Of a stretch of DNA of 64,000 nt, positions 61,501 through 64,000 are shown piece by piece. This DNA comes from Streptomyces sp. SN-593 (GTDB taxonomy: Bacteria > Actinomycetota > Actinomycetes > Streptomycetales > Streptomycetaceae). Positions within the stretch are counted from its first letter, which is position 1. The number at the start of each line of letters is the position of its first letter. The translations under genes and the position numbers were made by a program. The notes under the pieces were generated by a model that ran no database searches, was not told the DNA's origin, and was given only the letters and a program-made list of their open reading frames with translations. The DNA lies in NCBI RefSeq assembly GCF_016756395.1, contig NZ_AP018365.1:2301501-2365500 (forward strand). The letters are read 5' to 3'.

Positions 61501-62032
61501 GCACCGAGACCAGCGAGGAGGACTGCGCGGAGTCGACGGTCAGGCTCGGCCCCCGCAGGCCCAGGCTGTAGGAGACCCGGTTGGCGATGATCCCCCGGTT
61601 CAGGCCGGTGAGCGTGTAGCGGGACAACCGGCCCTGCTGGCGGGCCATCAGCGTGGCGTAGTCGCTGGCGATGCTGGCGGCGAACACGCCCGCGCGGCCG
61701 CCGGCGAGGTCGGCCGGGACGATGCCGGCGTCCTCCAGCGCCTCCCAGCACAGTTCGAGCATGACCCGCTGCTGCGGGTCCATCGCGGCCGCCTCGTTCG
61801 GCGAGACGCCGAAGAACGCGGCGTCGAACGCGTCGACGTCGTCGATGAAGCCGCCCGGCCAGTCGGGCCCGTCGGGAGCCGTGGTCCGGTTCCGTTCGGA
61901 CGCCCTGCCGATGGCGTCGCGGCCCTCGCGCAGCAGGTCCCAGAGCTCCTCCGGGGTGGAGGCTCCCGGCAGCCGGCACGCGATGCCGACCACGGCGATA
62001 TCCGGTCCGCCAGCAGTGGGGGATTCAGTCAT
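52514..62032 (-). CDS. PKS-A: loading module (KSQ-AT-ACP) and module 1 (KS-AT-DH-ER-KR-ACP)
   Basis: 3172 aa from the ATG at 62032 (MTESPTAGG), which has GGAG 7 nt upstream; a GTG four codons earlier is less well placed. The first KS has DSAQSSSL (Gln for Cys, ~residue 168), so it is a decarboxylating KSQ. Its AT has GHSQGE (~643) and YASH, hence methylmalonyl-CoA giving a propionyl starter. ACP Ser is in GLDSGAALEL (~978). Module 1 (~1036-3090): KS with DTACSSS, AT GHSQGE/YASH (methylmalonyl), DH with DHAVFGMVIVP (~1975), ER (~2411-2735) with [17 protein letters not shown] with LDD, ACP GFDSL (~3056). The last ~70 residues form a docking domain (RLRAAGLLDALLELV...SIDEMDAAALI) for PKS-B. First PKS gene to act. 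Confidence 0.95.
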   Translation of the reverse strand: MTESPTAGGPDIAVVGIACRLPGASTPEELWDLLREGRDAIGRASERNRTTAPDGPDWPGGFIDDVDAFDAAFFGVSPNEAAAMDPQQRVMLELCWEALEDAGIVPADLAGGRAGVFAASIASDYATLMARQQGRLSRYTLTGLNRGIIANRVSYSLGLRGPSLTVDSAQSSSLVSVHLAAESIRRGEADLALAGGVNLMLDPGTTAMTEQFNALSPDGRCHTFDARANGFVRGEGGAVVVLKGADRARADGDRIYGLILGSAVNNDGLTDGLTVPSEQAQRDVIRDAVRAAGVRPDDVQYVELHGTGTKVGDPIEAAALGAALGTGRPADRPLRVGSLKTNIGHLEGASGVAGLLKVLLSIERRHVPASLNYEHPNPAIPLAELGLSVQAAQGPWPDEGRRLVAGVSSFGMGGTNCHLVVAEQPAGGPAGPAPADIPAEAPAEAPADVPADIPADVPADHIAAHSWPLSARTTPALRAQAARLRAHAASGPEVPTADTARALATTRQAFEQRAVVLGDDHAELRAGLHTLQAGDQAANVVEGTARAVGGTVFVFPGQGSQWPRMARDLLDTSPVFAEHLTACAEALSAYQDWSVLDVVRGAPGAPSLDRGDVVQPALFAVMVALARLWQAQGVAPAAVIGHSQGEIAAAHVAGALSLSDAAAVVALRGQALKAVAGLGGMVSVAEPVDAVRERIAGYTGLLGVGAVNGPGSTVVSGDPAALAELMSACRADGVRVREVPIDYASHSPQVDAIEQDLLRLLAPIRPRRADLAFYSTVTGGLLDTTELTAAYWFRNLRQTVEFEPAVRAALADGNRAFVETSPHPGLVGSIGETLRDADVSDALVTGTLRRGHGGLRQFLTSVAQYHVQGGALDWAPAPGTGRRVHLPTYAFQRERFWFGAATGNATAPAGTPLPLPAAPAPAGPRPAAGAPEDTAAGTAPRTEDLVGVVQKATAITLGHASPDAVDVSRTFKDLGLDSGAALELRGRLAAATGLELPDTLVFAHPTPDALARHLRAELDGGAASVQPAAQPSVSTEPLAIVGMACRYPGDADSPESLWDLVAGRRDAIGEFPANRGWDLAALYDPTRGRSGTSYTRNGGFLYDADEFDPDFFGISPREATAMDPQQRLLLETAWQALEDAGIDPGSLRGGQVGVFTGVMGQDYGPRLHEQADGYDGYLLTGNSPSVASGRVAYALGLQGPAVTVDTACSSSLVATHLAAQALRNGECSLALAGGATVMSTPGIFAEFSRQGGLAPDGRCKAYAAAADGTGWGEGAGVIAIERLSDARRNGHRVLAVLRGSAINQDGASNGLTAPNGSAQQRVIGQALAAAGLRPDEVDAVEGHGTGTKLGDPIEAEALLAAYGRGRDAESPLWLGSMKSNIGHTQAAAGVAGVIKMVQALRHEVLPATLHVDAPSGHVDWASGAVRLLTDARPWPAGERVRRAGVSSFGISGTNAHVILEEAPAGAEEPDQGAGGGCPAVPALVPVPVQVLVSAKDEAGLRAQAGRLREHLIARPGLGLADVGYSTATTRAHLEYRAAVSAADRDGLLASLAGLAVGDAGSGVVEGRAHTGKTVFVFPGQGAQWVGMAVGLLESSAVFAGEVAACDEELGRLVGWRVVDVLREVVGAPSLERVDVVQPVLFAVMVGLAAVWRSVGVEPDVVVGHSQGEIAAAYVAGGLSLGDAVRVVALRSRLVGERLAGLGGMVSVGLSVGEVEGWIGRFGGRVSVAAVNSPRSVVVSGEPGPLDELLEEWRQEGVRARKVPVDYASHSAQVGVMEGELLEVLAPLVPRAGRVPFYSTAVGGFVGTETLDGGYWYANLRGQVGFEEAVRSLAGQGVGAFLEMSPHPVLVSAVSETVQEVEGGDLVRVVGSLRRGEGGPGRFAMSLAEAHVAGVGVDWAAFYAGTGARRVDLPGYAFQRSRYWLPVRAGGGDLAGSGLARFGHPMLSAAVRVGDRDEWVFAGRVSQEAQPWTRDHAVFGMVIVPGAALAELSSAVGAHLDCPVVEELVLQVPLLLSEDGGLDLQVMVGAPDEDGRRDIAVYTAPGEGAGQEGVQPTCHARGKLGSEVESPAVRFPAQWPPQGGAAEPVEGLYERLAEAGYEYGPLFQGLRAAWRDGDRVYAELALPEEDAGSAQGFGIHPALLDAALHGSLMDARAGSQVGLPFAWSGIRTGQASGTRARVMITPAGDSAVRIDMVDDAGAVIAAVDSVAFRPVDQAQLERAQGGGQDSLFTVEWVPVRASEAAAAVPVAVLGDLAGAGERHADLGALTGAVAAGAAAPEVVVAAVGTASAAGGEAGAARAVAAGTLALVQEWLAADALSGARLVLVTRGAISTAGEVPDVAAAATWGLVRSAQSEHLDRFVLVDLDPAGDGGDAAGAAPDWAALAGLGESQVAVREGRTLAPRLARAGAPAVPAEGPWRLAPVAKGSLEGLKLVPSGADRPLEAGEVRVAVRAAGLNFRDVLIALGVYPGDAPLGSEAAGVVLETGADVTDLAPGDRVMGLVLESFGTVAVADRRMVAPVPDGWSYAQAAAVPIVYLTAYYGLVDLGGLAAGERVLVHAAAGGVGMAAVQLATHLGAEVYATASPAKWEAVRALGVPAERIANSRDLDFAETFARATDGKGVDMVLDALAGEFVDASLSLLPNGGRFLEMGKADIRDPREIAETHPGVRYRAFDLFEVDPERLGEMLGEVLDLFARGVLAHAPVRTWDVRRYAEAFRFLREGRNTGKVVLTVPGPLDADGAVLVTGGTGGLGALVARHLVTVNGARHLVLVSRRGPEAPGAAELAAELEDLGCRVRVAACDVTDRGQLADLLASLDVPLTGVVHAAGILDDGVVASLTPEQLDRVMRPKVDAALLLDELTADADLRSFVLFSSVAALIGNPGQGNYAAANAVLDALAARRRASGRPAVSLAWGLWETRTGMTGELGEADLTRLNRLGLQPLPTELGLELLDAAQRVDAALVAPVQLDLSSIRAQARQGMAPPLLAGLVRVQVRQSRTAAGGGGGSLASRLAQVGQEDWEQVTLDLVTAQVAAVLGHASGAAVDPARAFKELGFDSLSAVELRNRLTQATGLKLPTTLVFDHPTAIAVTRYMIPVAMPGAVPNGRRTSEEDEIRDVLTSIPIGRLRAAGLLDALLELVSNASDDGSPEEDSGSSIDEMDAAALIRMTEETAV
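52760..58935 (-). other. Module 1: KS-AT(methylmalonyl)-DH-ER-KR-ACP (approximate bounds)
   Basis: Complete reductive loop with intact motifs in DH, ER and KR. Expected result: a fully reduced methyl-branched unit (C10 methyl of the final acid). The ER-KR segment is nearly the same at the DNA level as that of module 5 (53690-54770 against 30061-31140). Confidence 0.85.
56805..57318 (-). repeat. Methylmalonyl-AT DNA repeat, copy in module 1 (PKS-A)
   Basis: Partner of 44871-45384 in a different gene. The near-identity at synonymous sites implies recent duplication or gene conversion. Confidence 0.85.
58950..62010 (-). other. Loading module: KSQ-AT(methylmalonyl)-ACP (approximate bounds)
   Basis: KSQ residue near 61530. 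KSQ domains decarboxylate the malonyl- or methylmalonyl-ACP loaded by the adjacent AT. With a YASH-type AT the starter is propionyl. Confidence 0.9.
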
Positions 62033-62186
62033 CACTATCTCCACTAAGGTCCGACCAGTGCCAGGACGGGACTGGAGCCGGGAACGCTTCCGGTGTGCTG
62101 CCGGGCCGGCCCGCGGCGCCTCCGGCCGCCGTGCGCGGCTCGCCGGGCACGGCTGCCGGAGGAGCCGGGCGTTGCCGCCCTCGCGG

Positions 62187-63404
62187 TCAGCGGAGGGTCA
62201 CGGGCAGGTTCTCGTAACCGCGGATCGTCAGCCGGTCCCGGCGGGTCGGCTCACCGGCCGGCGCGACGTCGGGGAACCGGTCGAGCAGTTCGGTGAAGGC
62301 CACCGTGCCCTCCAGCCGGGCGAGCGGCGCGCCGAGGCAGTGGTGGATGCCGGCGCCCATGGACACCGGCTGGATGGCGGTGCGGGTCGGGTCGAAGCGG
62401 TCGGGGTCCTTGTAGCGCTTGGGGTCGCGGTTGCCGGCGCCGAGCGCGAGCAGGGCCCACTCGCCCATCGGGATGCGGGTGCCGGCGATCTCGGCGTCCT
62501 CGCGGGCGACGCGGGCGATGAGCTGCACCGGCGAGTCGAAGCGCAGCACCTCCTCGACGAAGTTGTCCGCGGCGATCTGCTTGGCGTGCAGCCCCGCGGC
62601 GACCTCCGGGTGCTTGAAGAGCAGGTTGAGGCCGTTGCCGAAGATGTGCGTGGTGGTCTCGATCCCCGCGGCCAGCACCACGCCGAGGTTGCAGACGAGT
62701 TCCTCCGCGGTCAGCGGCGCGTTCTCCTGGTCGGTGATCTGCACGACCGCGCTCACCAGGTCGTCGCCCGGCTCGGTGCGGCGCCGGGCCACCAGGTCCT
62801 GGAAGTACTTCTCGAACTCGGCGTACGCCGTGTCCGCGATGAGGGTGTCCTCCTCGGTGGGGGTCACCTCGAACACCAGGGTCCAGTCGTTGGCAAGCTG
62901 CTTGAACCGCGGCCAGTCCTCCTTCGGCATGCCGAAGAGCTCGCCGACGACGCCGACGGACAGGTTGAAGGCGAAGCGGTCCATGAAGTCGACCGGGGAG
63001 CCGTCCGACGTCGCGTCGGCCATCTCGTCGAGCAGGTCCCGAGCGATCTGCCGGATCATCGGTTCGAGCGCGGCGACCCGGCGGGCGCTGAACGCCCGGG
63101 CCATCACGTCGCGCATCCGGGTGTGGTCCGGCGGGTTGGTGTCCAGGATGCTGTTGGTCAGGGCGACGACCGACGGGTGCAGCTTCCACTCGGCGGCGGT
63201 GAACAGCCGGTTGTACCGGTCGTCCCAGGGGCCGAACTCGCTGGCGCGGAGCGTCTCGTTGATCGCGTCGTACCCGGGCACCATCCACAGCTTGTCGCCG
63301 AGCGGGGCGACCGGGCCCAGCCCGTGCGCGGCGGCGTAGTGCGGGTAGGGGTCGTCCCGGCCCTCAGGGGTGAGAAGCTCCCCCAGAATCTCGTTTGCAT
63401 CCAT
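62187..63404 (-). CDS. Cytochrome P450 monooxygenase
   Basis: 405 aa from the ATG at 63404 (MDANEILGELL), with GAGGAG 7 nt upstream. I-helix oxygen-binding motif AAGIETTTH (~237), K-helix ExxR in EEVLRFDSP (~276), and heme loop SMGAGIHHCLGAPLARLEG (~345) with the Cys ligand. The residue before GxGxHxC is Met instead of the usual Phe. Length and motifs fit a soluble class I CYP needing ferredoxin partners, none of which are encoded here. It sits between the diiron gene and PKS-A on the same strand, so it probably hydroxylates, epoxidises or further oxidises the polyketide chain. The 154-bp gap to PKS-A holds only the ribosome site and weak G+C-rich inverted repeats. Confidence 0.92.
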   Translation of the reverse strand: MDANEILGELLTPEGRDDPYPHYAAAHGLGPVAPLGDKLWMVPGYDAINETLRASEFGPWDDRYNRLFTAAEWKLHPSVVALTNSILDTNPPDHTRMRDVMARAFSARRVAALEPMIRQIARDLLDEMADATSDGSPVDFMDRFAFNLSVGVVGELFGMPKEDWPRFKQLANDWTLVFEVTPTEEDTLIADTAYAEFEKYFQDLVARRRTEPGDDLVSAVVQITDQENAPLTAEELVCNLGVVLAAGIETTTHIFGNGLNLLFKHPEVAAGLHAKQIAADNFVEEVLRFDSPVQLIARVAREDAEIAGTRIPMGEWALLALGAGNRDPKRYKDPDRFDPTRTAIQPVSMGAGIHHCLGAPLARLEGTVAFTELLDRFPDVAPAGEPTRRDRLTIRGYENLPVTLR

Positions 63405-63494
63405 GCGCTGACTCCTCAAGTTGCCTGATGTGGCGGTGGCGTTGGGGCCGGGAGCGGTGTGCGGCGGGTCGGCCGGACCGGCCTCGGACCCGGA

Positions 63495-64000
63495 TCACTG
63501 GGCGGCGAAGCGTTCCTCGAACTCGGCCATGGCCTTGCCGTAGATCTCGACGTCGGCCGCGGTGTAGCGGGCGAGGGTGTCCTCGATCTCCTGCTTGCCG
63601 TAGCGCTGTTCCATGTCCTGGAGGGCCTCGCGGACGTAGCGCACGTGCCACCGCTCGTCGAGCATGATCTTCTCGATGGTGGCCCGCACCGGCGCCGGGG
63701 TGTTCGCCTCGCGCAGGTGCTGGTTGTAGTGGCCGATGGTCCGCTTCTCGAACACCAGCGTGATGGCCATGACCTCCATCAGACTGGCCGGCACACCGAC
63801 CGCGTCCATGTACCGGTCCTGGTACGCGTCACGCATCGGGATCGCCCGCTGGTCCAGCGAGTCGATGCAGTTCGTCCAGTACGAGGCGTGCGCCGACTCG
63901 TCCGCGAAGTGGTGCGTCACGTCCTTCTGCAACGGGCCGCGGATCGTCCGCGCCACCCGCCCGAAGAACATCGCCCCGCTCATCTCCGACGACCGGTAGA
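63495..64000 (-). CDS. Ferritin-like diiron oxygenase, AurF-like metal motif (partial, N-terminus beyond the window)
   Basis: The frame is open to the right edge; an ATG at 63983 exists, but the codons before it (YRSSE) continue the helix and supply the first metal Glu, so the real start is off the window. Visible ligands form two EX(27-29)DEXXH sets: Glu of RSSE then DESAH, and Glu of VFEK then DERWH. This is the arrangement of AurF/CmlI-type diiron N-oxygenases, though related ferritin-like proteins share it. The C-terminal ~40 residues are a charged helix (EIEDTLARYTAADVEIYG). It is upstream of the P450 in the same direction (gap 90 bp) and probably tailors the polyketide or a nitrogen-bearing partner (inference). 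Confidence 0.75.
   Translation of the reverse strand, partial: YRSSEMSGAMFFGRVARTIRGPLQKDVTHHFADESAHASYWTNCIDSLDQRAIPMRDAYQDRYMDAVGVPASLMEVMAITLVFEKRTIGHYNQHLREANTPAPVRATIEKIMLDERWHVRYVREALQDMEQRYGKQEIEDTLARYTAADVEIYGKAMAEFEERFAAQ

Noticed and set aside
62033..62044. GTG start for PKS-A four codons upstream
   Set aside because: The ATG at 62032 has the better-spaced GGAG site, and the GTG overlaps that site.
63405..63419. TTG start for the P450
   Set aside because: It would lie over the GAGGAG ribosome site that serves the ATG at 63404.
63495..63983. Diiron protein taken as complete from the ATG at 63983
   Set aside because: The codons before this ATG are in frame and supply the first metal-binding Glu, so the ATG is internal and the gene runs off the edge.

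Overview
The window is very G+C-rich, with strong third-position G/C bias, GTG starts, ATGA/GTGA gene overlaps and large modular polyketide synthase (PKS) genes. This points to a streptomycete-like actinomycete (Streptomyces or a close relative). I saw no rRNA, tRNA, CRISPR array or insertion sequence.

Left part (1-18.3 kb). A SARP-type regulator with an NB-ARC ATPase runs off the left edge. It is divergent from a STAND/TPR protein that carries a TTA (bldA-type) codon. Next come a CDP-glycerol glycerophosphotransferase-like protein with a coupled small hypothetical, a tiny exported peptide, an F420-type two-gene unit (flavin/F420-binding PPOX protein and LLM-class oxidoreductase), and a membrane-anchored ricin-lectin protein behind two coupled unknown genes. 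A TagGH/Wzm-Wzt-like ABC exporter is divergent from a TetR regulator; two perfect copies of a 20-bp operator lie between them. A large secreted phosphatase of the vanadium-haloperoxidase/PAP2 fold follows.

Middle part (18.3-24.6 kb). A sugar-acid catabolic locus: DeoR regulator, GntP-type permease and a SAF-domain dehydrogenase on the minus strand, divergent from otnK (DUF1537 kinase) and otnC (class II aldolase). An A+T-rich control region separates the two arms.

Right part (24.6-64 kb). A type I PKS cluster, transcribed leftward apart from one plus-strand hydrolase. In order of transcription it has a diiron oxygenase-like gene (cut by the right edge), a P450, PKS-A (KSQ loading module plus module 1), PKS-B (modules 2-5 plus thioesterase), a small beta-rich protein with its own A+T-rich leader, and an acyl-CoA ligase. 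An alpha/beta hydrolase and a PaaI-like thioesterase lie beyond. The line appears complete from KSQ to TE. Read colinearly it predicts a propionate-started, two-methyl, C15 acid with one conjugated diene (6,10-dimethyltrideca-6,8-dienoic acid, or its 3-hydroxy form if the odd DH of module 5 is inactive). The P450 and diiron protein are the likely oxidative tailoring enzymes. The cluster continues past the right edge. Several PKS blocks are near-identical at the DNA level, so parts of the line arose by duplication or gene conversion.
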